DNA of 64,000 bases from Duganella margarita (GTDB lineage Bacteria; Pseudomonadota; Gammaproteobacteria; Burkholderiales; Burkholderiaceae_D), in the NCBI RefSeq assembly GCF_009857535.1, contig NZ_WWCS01000020.1:30882-94881 (forward strand), in the 5' to 3' direction. Both the position numbers and the translations under genes were made by a program. Below, piece after piece: positions 37,477-46,338 of this stretch. Position 1 is the stretch's first letter, and each line of letters starts with the position of its first letter. Below the pieces are notes generated by a model, which saw only the letters and a program-made list of their open reading frames with translations, did not search any database and was not told the origin of the DNA.

Positions 37477-37540
37477 ACCTTTCAACGAGCAATGGCGTCA
37501 TGTGAAACACAAAAATACCTAGAAGAGGGAGACAGACAAA

Positions 37541-40500
37541 ATGAATAAATTACAGAAAACTGCAATCGCTGCCGCGGTCGCACAGGTTGTTGTGCTGCAT
37601 GCCAGTCCGGTGTGGGCCCAGACGGCAGAGCCGGCCGTTACCGGTCCGGTGGTGGTGGTCAGCGGCCAGCGCGCCGCCTTGCAATCCGCGCAAAAACTCA
37701 AGCAGGATTCCGACGAGGTGGTCGACTCGATCGTCGCCGAGGACATCGGCAAGCTGCCGGACCGTTCGGTCACCGAGGTGCTGCAGCGCATCGCCGGCGT
37801 CACCATCGACCGCAATATGGCGGGCGACCCGAACCGTCAATCGGTCGAAGGCTCCGGCGTGTCGGTGCGCGGCCTGACCTACGTGCGGTCGGAGATCAAC
37901 GGCCGCGACGCGTTCTCGGCCGGTGGCGGCCGCTCGCTCGGGTTCTCCGACGTGGCGCCGGAACTGATGGCCGGCGTGGATGTCTACAAGAATCCGTCGG
38001 CCGAACAGGTGGAAGGCGCTGTGGCCGGCCTGGTCAATCTGCGCACCGCGATGCCGTTCGACTTCAAGGGCTTCAAGGGCACGGTGGGGGTGTCGGAATC
38101 GTATTCCACGCTGCGCCAGGGCAAGCCATCGCCGACCGCCACCGTGCTGCTGTCGAACCGCTGGACCACCGACATCGGCGAGATCGGCGCCCTGATCGAC
38201 TTCGCCCATGCCAAGAGCCCGAGCCGTTCGGACGGCGTCGGCGTCGATCCCTATTTCCCGCACGTGAACTCGACCGATCCGGCGCTGTACGACCGCAACA
38301 AGACGCAATGGATACCGCTGGGTGTTGGCTACCGCTCGCAGGATTTCGACCGCACCCGTCGCGGCGACTACGCGGCCTTCCAGTGGAAGCCGAACAAGGA
38401 CCTGACCGCCGGGCTGACCTACTTCAAGACCCGCTACAAGGAAGACCTGGACGAGCACGTGGTGGCGTCGTCCGAGGACAAGTGGTACCAGCAGGTGGCC
38501 AGTTCCAACTCGGTGTTCGACAAAAACGGCGCCTTCCAGAGCGGCACCATCTCGAACCCGACCTATGGCGGTTCGCCGTTCAACAGTTCGCAGCGCATCA
38601 ACACGCGTGAATCGAGCACGCGCGACATTTCGCTGAACGTGCAGTGGCGCGTGTCGCCGGATCTGACCTGGACCAACGACTTCCAGCACGTGCGCTCGAC
38701 CACCGAGGGCTTCGACGCCGACGTCTCGACCGGCTTCATCCTGCCGAACCAGACCATGGACATGACCGGCAAGGTGCCGCAGATCGGCCTCGGCTCGGAG
38801 GCCTACATGGCCAATGCGCACAACTACTACTGGGCCTACACCCAGGAGGCGCTGGACCGCGCCACGGCCACCCAGAAAGCCTGGAAATCGGACGTCAAGT
38901 ATTCGTTTGACGATCCGGTGCTGCGCGACATCCGCTTCGGCGTGCGCCTGGCGAATCGCGAAGGCGACAACAACAAGGCGCAGAAGTTCTACAACTGGCA
39001 GGCGATCACCTTCCCGTGGATGGAAGGCTGGCAGATCCCCGGCGTGGCCCGCCTGGACGATCCGCGCTTTGCCGGCGGCGCGTCGCTGCAGAAGATCGAC
39101 AACTTCTTCGGCGGCAAATACAACCTGCCGCCGATGCTGTTCGCCGACTCGGCCACGGTGCGCGGTTTCCCCGACCAATGGAGCAAGATCCACGCGTACC
39201 ACGACGTGCTGTGCGCGGAGCAAGGCTCGACCTGCGATCCATGGAAACCGGCGACCTTCAACGACCCGGCCGCCACCAACACGCAGACCGAGAAGACCCG
39301 CGCCGCCTACACGCAACTGCGCTTCGGCTGGGATGACCTGAAGTTCCCGATCGACGGCAACGTCGGCATCCGCTACGTGCGCACTCAGGGCGCCGGCAGC
39401 GGTTATGTCGCCTACACGCCGCCGTCCACGCCATCGGTCGGCGCCGGCGTCAACGTCACCGGCCTGGACAAGCTGATCAACATCCCGGCGTTTGCGCAAT
39501 CGCAGTCGTTCACCAATTCGTATGGCAACTGGCTGCCGAGCCTGAATCTGCGGATGAAGGCCAGCAACGAGCTGCAATTCCGCTTTGCGGCGGCCAAGGC
39601 GATTTCGCGTCCGGACTTCAACCAGCTGCAGGTGCAGACCACGCTGAATGCGGAACACCTGCAGACCGTGACGCGTGACGCCGCCGGCAACACCACCGCC
39701 GTGCAGTTCAACGGCACCAGCCTGACCGGCACCAGCGACGGCAATCCGCTGCTGAAGCCGATCAGGGCGACCAACGTCGACCTGACGGCCGAGTGGTACT
39801 TCGCCAAGGCCGGCTCGCTGACCTTCTCGCTGTTCAACAAGGATCTGCAGGACATCATCGTCACCAAGAACTACGCGTACACGGCGAAAGATGTGACCGG
39901 TGCGTCGCGCAGCTTCGTGGTCACCGGCCCGGTCAACGGCGCCAAGGGCTTTGCCCGCGGTTTCGAGATCGCTCACCAGCAGTACTACGATTTCGTCCCG
40001 GACTGGTTGCGTGGCATCGGCACCCAGGCCAGCTGGACCTACGTAGAGAGCGAGCGCACGCTGAAAGATCCGGTGTATGAAGCCTGGTGCGCCGGCAGCG
40101 ACGCCTCGTCCAACTACAACCTGAGCATCAACGGTTGCGATACCGACGCGCGCGCCTTCGGCAAGACCCCGCTGCCGGGCCTGTCGCGTCACACCGTCAA
40201 CCTGGCGCTGATGTACGAGCAGCACGGCCTGTCGCTGCGGGTGGCTTACAACTGGCGTTCGCGTTACCTGCTGGGCGTGAACCAGTGGGGCAGCCGTGGC
40301 AACAACGGTCTGAACACCAACCCGGCCTCCAGCTCGTTCCTGATCCCGACCACCAACAACGACCAGGCTTTCGGCCTGCCGTTGTACCAGGCGGCCTACG
40401 GTCAGGTCGATGCGTCGATCTTCTACGACTTCACGGACAAGTTCCGCGTCGGCCTGGAAGGGACCAACCTGACCAACTCGTACACGCGCCAGATCATGCA

Positions 40501-40579
40501 GCAGCACTCGGGTGACTTCACCCGCCAGGTGTTCATGAGCGGTCCGCGTTACACCTTGCTGGCGCAGTACTCGTTCTAA
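37541..40579 (+). CDS. TonB-dependent receptor (1012 residues)
   Basis: Outer-membrane active transporter. Signal peptide to about residue 26 (AAAVAQVVVLHASPVWAQ), a TonB-box-like VVVSGQRAAL, the plug domain (DIGKLPDRSVTEVLQRIAGVTIDRN, VSVRGLTYVRSEING), then the beta-barrel ending in the aromatic AQYSF. At 1012 residues it is in the large class typical of Xanthomonas/Caulobacter/Massilia carbohydrate receptors rather than siderophore receptors. It follows the halogenase with an AGAGGGAGA box before the ATG; the pair probably shares the LacI-type operator upstream. The ligand is unknown. Confidence 0.92.
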   Translation: MNKLQKTAIAAAVAQVVVLHASPVWAQTAEPAVTGPVVVVSGQRAALQSAQKLKQDSDEVVDSIVAEDIGKLPDRSVTEVLQRIAGVTIDRNMAGDPNRQSVEGSGVSVRGLTYVRSEINGRDAFSAGGGRSLGFSDVAPELMAGVDVYKNPSAEQVEGAVAGLVNLRTAMPFDFKGFKGTVGVSESYSTLRQGKPSPTATVLLSNRWTTDIGEIGALIDFAHAKSPSRSDGVGVDPYFPHVNSTDPALYDRNKTQWIPLGVGYRSQDFDRTRRGDYAAFQWKPNKDLTAGLTYFKTRYKEDLDEHVVASSEDKWYQQVASSNSVFDKNGAFQSGTISNPTYGGSPFNSSQRINTRESSTRDISLNVQWRVSPDLTWTNDFQHVRSTTEGFDADVSTGFILPNQTMDMTGKVPQIGLGSEAYMANAHNYYWAYTQEALDRATATQKAWKSDVKYSFDDPVLRDIRFGVRLANREGDNNKAQKFYNWQAITFPWMEGWQIPGVARLDDPRFAGGASLQKIDNFFGGKYNLPPMLFADSATVRGFPDQWSKIHAYHDVLCAEQGSTCDPWKPATFNDPAATNTQTEKTRAAYTQLRFGWDDLKFPIDGNVGIRYVRTQGAGSGYVAYTPPSTPSVGAGVNVTGLDKLINIPAFAQSQSFTNSYGNWLPSLNLRMKASNELQFRFAAAKAISRPDFNQLQVQTTLNAEHLQTVTRDAAGNTTAVQFNGTSLTGTSDGNPLLKPIRATNVDLTAEWYFAKAGSLTFSLFNKDLQDIIVTKNYAYTAKDVTGASRSFVVTGPVNGAKGFARGFEIAHQQYYDFVPDWLRGIGTQASWTYVESERTLKDPVYEAWCAGSDASSNYNLSINGCDTDARAFGKTPLPGLSRHTVNLALMYEQHGLSLRVAYNWRSRYLLGVNQWGSRGNNGLNTNPASSSFLIPTTNNDQAFGLPLYQAAYGQVDASIFYDFTDKFRVGLEGTNLTNSYTRQIMQQHSGDFTRQVFMSGPRYTLLAQYSF

Positions 40580-40585
40580 GCGGAA

Positions 40586-41221
40586 TTAATGGTGGCTACG
40601 GAGGTGCAGGTCAAACTTCCAGGTCACCAGCCGCAGAATCGCGATAAACGCCGCGCTGGTCCACAGCGCGGCGTCGTCGGACACCAGATCAGCGTATTGC
40701 AGGCCGATGTAGAGCCAGGTCCCGAAGAAGGCACAGATGGCGTAAGGCTTGCCGTCGCGCAGCACCATCGGCACTTCATTGCAGACGATGTCGCGCAGCA
40801 CGCCGCCGAAGATGCCGGTGATCACGCCCATCATCGAGGCGATGAAGATCGGCATATGGGCCGCCTGCGCCTGCGCCACGCCGGCCACGGCAAACAGGCC
40901 GAGACCGACCGCGTCGGCCACCACAATCACCCGTTCGGAAATGATTTGCTTGACAGTGCGCATCAGCGGCGTCGCCACCAAGGTCAGCACGAAGATCAGG
41001 ATCACGTATTCCTGGTGCATGACCCAGAACAGCGGCCGCTTGTCGAGCAGGATGTCGCGCAACGTCCCGCCGCCGAACGCGGCGATGAAGGCCACGGTGA
41101 ACACGCCGACGATGTCCATGCGCTTGCGGCGCGCCTCCACGAATCCAGATAGTGCGCCGACCAAAATCGCCATGATTTCAATGATGGTGATCAGCGAGAC
41201 GTGGACCGGGACGTGCTTCAT
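40586..41221 (-). CDS. TRIC cation channel family protein (UPF0126)
   Basis: A 211-residue membrane protein with the duplicated TRIC module: repeat one about residues 10-90 with AFGGGTLRDILL, repeat two about 95-180 with GVITGIFGGVLRDIVCNEVP. Seven hydrophobic helices are expected. Bacterial TRIC homologues form trimeric monovalent-cation channels. The ATG at 41221 (MKHVPVHV) fits best; the frame extends eight codons upstream. It converges on the TonB receptor with a 6-nt gap, and a palindromic repeat lies on its promoter side. Confidence 0.88.
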   Translation of the reverse strand: MKHVPVHVSLITIIEIMAILVGALSGFVEARRKRMDIVGVFTVAFIAAFGGGTLRDILLDKRPLFWVMHQEYVILIFVLTLVATPLMRTVKQIISERVIVVADAVGLGLFAVAGVAQAQAAHMPIFIASMMGVITGIFGGVLRDIVCNEVPMVLRDGKPYAICAFFGTWLYIGLQYADLVSDDAALWTSAAFIAILRLVTWKFDLHLRSHH

Positions 41222-41324
41222 GTAGGCGTATGGACAAGGTTGCAATGTCCATAGGCTAACATGCGCGACAGCGAAGGGGTAGGGGTGTTGCAGTCTGTTA
41301 ACGCTAACCCGTGCGACGGTAAGA

Positions 41325-41354
41325 GGGGTCGGACCCCGTACGGGGTCCGACCCC
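41325..41354. repeat. 30-bp perfect palindrome
   Basis: GGGGTCGGACCCCGT followed directly by its exact reverse complement. Each half also contains its own GGGGTC/GACCCC symmetry, so several foldings are possible. It lies between the divergently placed TRIC gene and the end of smr. No T-run follows. Confidence 0.9.
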
Positions 41355-41375
41355 GCAGCGGAGCGCAGTGCGAGT

Positions 41376-42047
41376 TTAGCGCTGAGGTTGCAGCGCGGCG
41401 CGCAGCAGCACGATCAACGCGCCTTCGCCGCCTTCATGATTGCGCGCCTGGCAGAACGCCACCACGCCTTTTTGCACCAGCCAGCTGTGCACCATCGATT
41501 TGAGCACCGGCTCCTGGCCGCGCGAGCCGAAGCCGCGCCCGTGAATCACGCACACGCAGCGCTGGTTGCGCAGCCCGGCCTTGCTCAGGAAGGCGCCCAG
41601 CGCATCGCGCGCCTGGTCGCGGTTCATACCGTGCAGGTCCAGCTCATCCTGCACCGGCCAGTGGCCTTTGCGCAGCTTCTTCATCACATCCGGACCCACG
41701 CCCGGCGCCGAATAATTCAGGGCCGGATCGTCCTCCAGATAATGGTCGACCTCGAACAGGTCCGACAGCGACTCGCGCAGCACGGCCGCGTCGTCCTCGG
41801 CCTGTGTCAGCTTGCGTGCCGGGGCGCCGGGCGTGCTGGCGATTCCTTTCGGCACACTCTGCGGCACATAGCGGTCCGAGGCCGGCATCTGCTTGACGCC
41901 GCCCAGCGCGGTCTGGAACAGATTGGCTTCCACCTTCTGCTTTTTTTCCTGCTTGACGCGCTCCGCCTCGGCGGCGGCGCGCGCGTCGGCCTGTTCCTTG
42001 AGCTGCTTGCTCAAGGATTTGAGGTCGGCGAAGTCCTTCAGGCCCAC
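41376..42047 (-). CDS. Smr domain protein
   Basis: A 223-residue protein: a charged coiled-coil-like N-terminus (KQLKEQADARAAAEAERVKQ), a variable middle, and a C-terminal Smr domain (about residues 130-220) with LDLHGMNRDQAR and VCVIHGRGFGS. Smr domains cut structured DNA or RNA; stand-alone versions are poorly characterised. It starts 3 nt after trxB and is surely cotranscribed with it. The frame ends near the 41325-41354 palindrome. Confidence 0.88.
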   Translation of the reverse strand: MGLKDFADLKSLSKQLKEQADARAAAEAERVKQEKKQKVEANLFQTALGGVKQMPASDRYVPQSVPKGIASTPGAPARKLTQAEDDAAVLRESLSDLFEVDHYLEDDPALNYSAPGVGPDVMKKLRKGHWPVQDELDLHGMNRDQARDALGAFLSKAGLRNQRCVCVIHGRGFGSRGQEPVLKSMVHSWLVQKGVVAFCQARNHEGGEGALIVLLRAALQPQR

Positions 42048-42050
42048 GGA

Positions 42051-43004
42051 TTACTCCTGGCCTTCCAGGTAACGCTGCGCATCCAGTGCGGCCATACAAC
42101 CGGTGCCGGCGCTGGTGATCGCCTGGCGGTAGATGTGGTCCTGCACGTCGCCGGCGGCAAACACGCCCGGTACGCTGGTGGCAGTGGCCATGCCTTCGGT
42201 GCCGGTCTTGGTCTTGATGTAGCCGTTGTGCATGTCCAGCTGGCCTTCGAAGATGCCGGTGTTCGGTTTGTGGCCGATCGCCACGAACAGGCCGTGCACG
42301 GTGACGTCGGTGACGGCGCCGGTCTCGGTCGATTGCAGCTTGACGCCGGTGACGCCGCCTTCATTGCCCATCACCTCTTGCAGCGTGTGGTTGTACTTGA
42401 TCTCGACCTTGCCTTCGGCGACCTTGGCGTTCAGGCGGTCGATCAGGATGGCTTCGGCGCGGAACTTGTCGCGACGGTGTACCAGCGTGACTTTCTTGGC
42501 GATGTTCGACAGGTACAGCGCTTCCTCGACCGCGGTGTTGCCGCCGCCGATCACCGCCACGTCCTGGTTGCGGTAGAAGAAACCGTCGCAGGTGGCGCAG
42601 GCCGACACGCCTTTGCCCATGAATTCCTGCTCCGACGGCAGGCCCAGGTACTGGGCCGAGGCGCCAGTGGCGATGATCAGCGAGTCGCAGGTGTATTCAT
42701 GGCTGTCGCCGATCAGGCGAATCGGCTTTTCTTGCAACTTCACGGTATGGATGTGGTCAAACACGATTTGCGTGTTGAAGCGCTCGGCGTGCTGCAGGAA
42801 GCGCTGCATCAGGTCCGGACCGGTCACGCCCATCGGGTCGGCTGGCCAGTTTTCCACGTCGGTGGTGGTCATCAGCTGGCCGCCCTGCTCAACGCCGGTC
42901 ACCAGCATCGGGTTCAGGTTGGCGCGGGCTGCGTAAATGGCTGCGCTGTAGCCGGCAGGGCCGGAGCCGAGGATCAATACGCGGGCGTGTTTAGGAGTGG
43001 TCAT
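42051..43004 (-). CDS. trxB: Thioredoxin reductase
   Basis: A 317-residue NADPH:thioredoxin oxidoreductase. FAD-binding ILGSGPAGYSAAIYAARA at the N-terminus, the redox-active CATC in GVSACATCDGFFYRNQD, the NADPH motif GGGNTAVEEALYLS, and the C-terminal FAD segment VFAAGDVQDHIYRQAI. Divergent from ftsK with a 214-bp gap, in tight tandem with the smr gene. All catalytic residues are present and length is normal. Confidence 0.97.
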   Translation of the reverse strand: MTTPKHARVLILGSGPAGYSAAIYAARANLNPMLVTGVEQGGQLMTTTDVENWPADPMGVTGPDLMQRFLQHAERFNTQIVFDHIHTVKLQEKPIRLIGDSHEYTCDSLIIATGASAQYLGLPSEQEFMGKGVSACATCDGFFYRNQDVAVIGGGNTAVEEALYLSNIAKKVTLVHRRDKFRAEAILIDRLNAKVAEGKVEIKYNHTLQEVMGNEGGVTGVKLQSTETGAVTDVTVHGLFVAIGHKPNTGIFEGQLDMHNGYIKTKTGTEGMATATSVPGVFAAGDVQDHIYRQAITSAGTGCMAALDAQRYLEGQE

Positions 43005-43218
43005 GGCAGGCTTCTTAAATTATGTTGGATTAATCCGAATGTGGGGGCGCGCGCAAGAGCGGCAAGGGCATGCCGCTATTGCAATTACGCAAGCAATACA
43101 AGATTATAGTGCAAGCAGGGAATCAGGATGAATCGTGGGGGCGGTTGTTGCCCTTATGCCTTAGAATACCGCTATAGGAATATTTCCTGACCGCCAACGT
43201 TGCAACACCTTAATACCT

Positions 43219-45630
43219 ATGAGCAGTAAAAAAGTTCAGGAACGCACGCCGCGCACCGCCGCAGCTGCCGCTTCCTCATCGTCCGGCTACACCCGCACGC
43301 CTACCGAACGCCAGCCCCTGCCGAACCGGCTGGTGCGGCTGCTGTCGGAGGCGCGCTGGCTGGCGTTGGCCGTGCTGGGCCTGTATTTTGTGCTGATCCT
43401 GGCCACCTACAACAAGACCGATCCGGGCTGGTCGCACGAGACGCTGGTGCCAAAAGTGGCCAATGTGGGCGGCCGCGCCGGCGCCTGGCTGTCCGACCTG
43501 CTGTTGTATATTTTCGGCATTTCCGCCTGGTGGTGGGCATTCTGCATGCTGCGGCTGGTGTGGAAGGGCTATCGCCGGCTGACCCATAAATATGTCTTGT
43601 CGACCGAACCGGAGCCGGAACACGCGCAGGAAGGCCTGATCCGCTGGATCGGCTTCGCGCTGCTGTTCATCGGCAGCGTCGGGCTGGAGTTCCTGCGCCT
43701 GCGCACCTTGACCAGCCATGCGCAGCTGCCGCGCACCTCGGGCGGCGTGCTGGGCGAGCTGATCGGGCATTCGGCGCATGTGGCGTTCGGTTTCACCGGC
43801 GCCACCTTGCTGCTGCTGCTGCTGTTCGGGCTGGGCTTCAGCCTGTTCTTCCATGTGTCGTGGTTGGCGGTGGCCGAGCGTATCGGCGGCGCGGTCGAGA
43901 ACGCCATCGACTGGTTCATCCAGCGCTACCAGTACCGCGAAGACCGCCGCCAGGGCGAAGTGGCGGCCGTCAAGCGCGAGGAAGTGGTGGTGCACGAACG
44001 CGCCAAGCACGTCGAGAAACACCCGGTGGCCGAGCCGTCGATCAAGGTCGAGCCGCAGGTGGTCACGGTGGTCAAGTCCGAGCGGGTCGAGAAGGAGCGC
44101 CAGGCCAGCCTGTTCAAGGATCTGCCACAGGCGACCGGCGATGGCGCCTTGCCGGCCTTGTCCCTGCTGGATGAGGCGGCCGAGACGCAGGAGACCATTT
44201 CCATCGAAACGCTGGAATTCACCAGCCGCCTGATCGAGAAGAAGCTGTCGGACTTTGGCGTCGACGCCAAGGTGGTGGCGGCCTATCCGGGACCGGTGGT
44301 GACGCGTTACGAGATCGAACCGGCGACCGGCGTCAAGGGCAGCCAGATCGTCAATCTGGCGCGCGACCTGGCCCGTTCGCTGTCGCTGACCTCGATCCGT
44401 GTGGTCGAGACCATTCCCGGCAAAAATTACATGGCGCTGGAGCTGCCGAATCCGAAACGCCAGATCGTGCGCCTGAGCGAGATCGTCGGTTCCAAGGTCT
44501 ATCACGACAACCCGTCGCCGCTGACCGTGGCGCTGGGCAAGGACATCGCCGGCAAGCCGGTGGTGGCTGACCTGGCCAAGATGCCGCACTTGCTGGTCGC
44601 CGGTACCACCGGTTCCGGTAAGTCGGTGGGGATTAACGCCACCATCCTGTCGCTGCTGTACAAGTCCGATCCGCGCGATGTGCGCATGATCCTGATCGAT
44701 CCGAAGATGCTGGAGATGTCGGTGTACGAAGGCATTCCGCACCTGCTGGCGCCGGTGGTGACCGACATGCGCCAGGCCGGCCATGCGCTGAACTGGGCGG
44801 TCAACGAGATGGAGCGCCGCTACAAGCTGATGTCCAAGCTGGGGGTGCGTAACCTGGCCGGCTACAACGCCAAGATCGCCGAAGCCAAGAAGCGCGAAGA
44901 ACACATTCCGAATCCGTTCAGCCTGACGCCGGATTCGCCGGAGCCGCTGGAAAAACTGCCGACCATCGTCATCATCATCGACGAGCTGGCCGACCTGATG
45001 ATGGTGGTCGGCAAGAAGGTGGAAGAGCTGATCGCCCGTATCGCGCAAAAGGCGCGCGCGGCCGGCCTGCACTTGATTCTGGCGACGCAGCGCCCATCTG
45101 TAGACGTGATTACCGGTCTGATCAAGGCAAATATTCCGACCCGGATCGCGTTCCAGGTGTCGTCCAAGATCGACTCGCGCACCATTCTCGACCAGATGGG
45201 CGCGGAAGCGCTGCTGGGTATGGGCGACATGCTGTACATGCCGCCGGGTACCGGTCTGCCGGTGCGGGTGCACGGCGCGTTCGTGTCGGATGACGAGGTG
45301 CACCGGGTGGTCAAGCACCTGAAGACCACCGGCGAGCCGGACTACGTTGACGGCATCCTCGAAGGCGGCACGCTGGAAGGCGAGGGCGGCGGCGCGGATG
45401 GCGCGGCGCCGGGCGAAGGCGGCGGCGAGGCCGATCCGATGTACGATCAGGCGGTGCAGGTGGTGTTGAAGAACCGCAGGGCGTCGATCTCGCTGGTGCA
45501 GCGTCATTTGCGCATCGGTTACAACCGCGCGGCGCGCTTGCTGGAACAAATGGAAAATAGTGGCGTCGTCTCACCGATGCAATCGAACGGCAACCGCGAG
45601 ATTCTGGTGCCGGTTGCCAGTGCAGAATAA
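43219..45630 (+). CDS. ftsK: DNA translocase FtsK
   Basis: Couples chromosome segregation to cell division. It has 803 residues: four N-terminal transmembrane helices (about 45-210), a short linker, then the motor with Walker A GTTGSGKSVG (near residue 460), Walker B VIIIDELADLMMV and the RecA-like core, and a C-terminal gamma winged-helix domain (YDQAVQVVLKNRRASISLVQRHLRIGYNRAARLLEQME) that reads KOPS sites. The linker is short compared with E. coli FtsK (1329 residues), as is usual in betaproteobacteria. lolA follows 14 nt downstream. Confidence 0.97.
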   Translation: MSSKKVQERTPRTAAAAASSSSGYTRTPTERQPLPNRLVRLLSEARWLALAVLGLYFVLILATYNKTDPGWSHETLVPKVANVGGRAGAWLSDLLLYIFGISAWWWAFCMLRLVWKGYRRLTHKYVLSTEPEPEHAQEGLIRWIGFALLFIGSVGLEFLRLRTLTSHAQLPRTSGGVLGELIGHSAHVAFGFTGATLLLLLLFGLGFSLFFHVSWLAVAERIGGAVENAIDWFIQRYQYREDRRQGEVAAVKREEVVVHERAKHVEKHPVAEPSIKVEPQVVTVVKSERVEKERQASLFKDLPQATGDGALPALSLLDEAAETQETISIETLEFTSRLIEKKLSDFGVDAKVVAAYPGPVVTRYEIEPATGVKGSQIVNLARDLARSLSLTSIRVVETIPGKNYMALELPNPKRQIVRLSEIVGSKVYHDNPSPLTVALGKDIAGKPVVADLAKMPHLLVAGTTGSGKSVGINATILSLLYKSDPRDVRMILIDPKMLEMSVYEGIPHLLAPVVTDMRQAGHALNWAVNEMERRYKLMSKLGVRNLAGYNAKIAEAKKREEHIPNPFSLTPDSPEPLEKLPTIVIIIDELADLMMVVGKKVEELIARIAQKARAAGLHLILATQRPSVDVITGLIKANIPTRIAFQVSSKIDSRTILDQMGAEALLGMGDMLYMPPGTGLPVRVHGAFVSDDEVHRVVKHLKTTGEPDYVDGILEGGTLEGEGGGADGAAPGEGGGEADPMYDQAVQVVLKNRRASISLVQRHLRIGYNRAARLLEQMENSGVVSPMQSNGNREILVPVASAE

Positions 45631-45644
45631 AAAGGATCAACCGT

Positions 45645-46286
45645 ATGAAGCGTTTTAAATCGATGGCCGTGCTGACCGCCGGCCTGTTGCTGGCCGGCGC
45701 GGCCAGTGTGGCCAACGCCAGCGCGCTGGAACAGTTCAAATCCTTCGTGTCGTCGACCAAGGCGGCCAAGGGCGAATTCACCCAGACCCAGGTGAAGGGC
45801 ACCAACGGCGACACGCCAAAGGCCAACAAGAACTCCAGCGGCACGTTTGTGTTTGCCCGTCCCGGCAAATTCATCTGGACTTACTCGAAGCCGTACGAGC
45901 AGGTGTTGCAGGCCGATGGCGACCAGATGTACATCTACGACAAGGACCTGAACCAGGTCACCACCAAGAAGCTGGGCGATGCGCTGGGTTCGTCGCCGGC
46001 CGCCATCCTGTTCGGCAGCAATGACCTGGAAAAGAACTTCACGCTGTCGGAAGGCGGCACCCGCGACGGCCTGGAATGGCTGAAAGCCGTGCCGAAAGCC
46101 AAGGACACCAGTTTCGAGCAAATCACCATCGGCCTCAAGGATGGCTTGCCGGCCGCGATGGAACTGAAGGATTCCTTCGGCCAGACTTCGGTGCTGAAGT
46201 TCAGCAAGATCGAAAAAAATCCTGCGCTGAGCGCCACCAGTTTTAAATTCGTCATGCCGAAGGGCGCAGACGTCTTCAACAATTGA
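45645..46286 (+). CDS. lolA: Outer-membrane lipoprotein carrier protein LolA
   Basis: Periplasmic chaperone that takes lipoproteins from LolCDE to LolB. It has 213 residues with a signal peptide (MAVLTAGLLLAGAASVANASA) and the LolA fold segments SGTFVFARPGKFIWTYSKPYEQVLQADGD and YIYDKDLNQVT. It lies between ftsK and rarA, an order conserved in many proteobacteria. AAGGATCAACC precedes the ATG. A REP-like hairpin separates it from rarA. Confidence 0.95.
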   Translation: MKRFKSMAVLTAGLLLAGAASVANASALEQFKSFVSSTKAAKGEFTQTQVKGTNGDTPKANKNSSGTFVFARPGKFIWTYSKPYEQVLQADGDQMYIYDKDLNQVTTKKLGDALGSSPAAILFGSNDLEKNFTLSEGGTRDGLEWLKAVPKAKDTSFEQITIGLKDGLPAAMELKDSFGQTSVLKFSKIEKNPALSATSFKFVMPKGADVFNN

Positions 46287-46295
46287 CCCTCTGAG

Positions 46296-46325
46296 CCGTC
46301 ATTCCCGCCTGCGCGGGAATGACGG
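46296..46325. repeat. REP-like hairpin between lolA and rarA
   Basis: Thirteen-base perfect stem CCGTCATTCCCGC / GCGGGAATGACGG with a 4-nt loop. It shares TCATTCCCGC with the hairpin at 18337, so both belong to one dispersed repeat family. Confidence 0.8.
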
Positions 46326-46338
46326 TCGACTCAAGACC

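Noticed and set aside
37550..40507. 985-codon open frame antisense to the TonB receptor
   Set aside because: Same shadow effect; composition is not protein-like.
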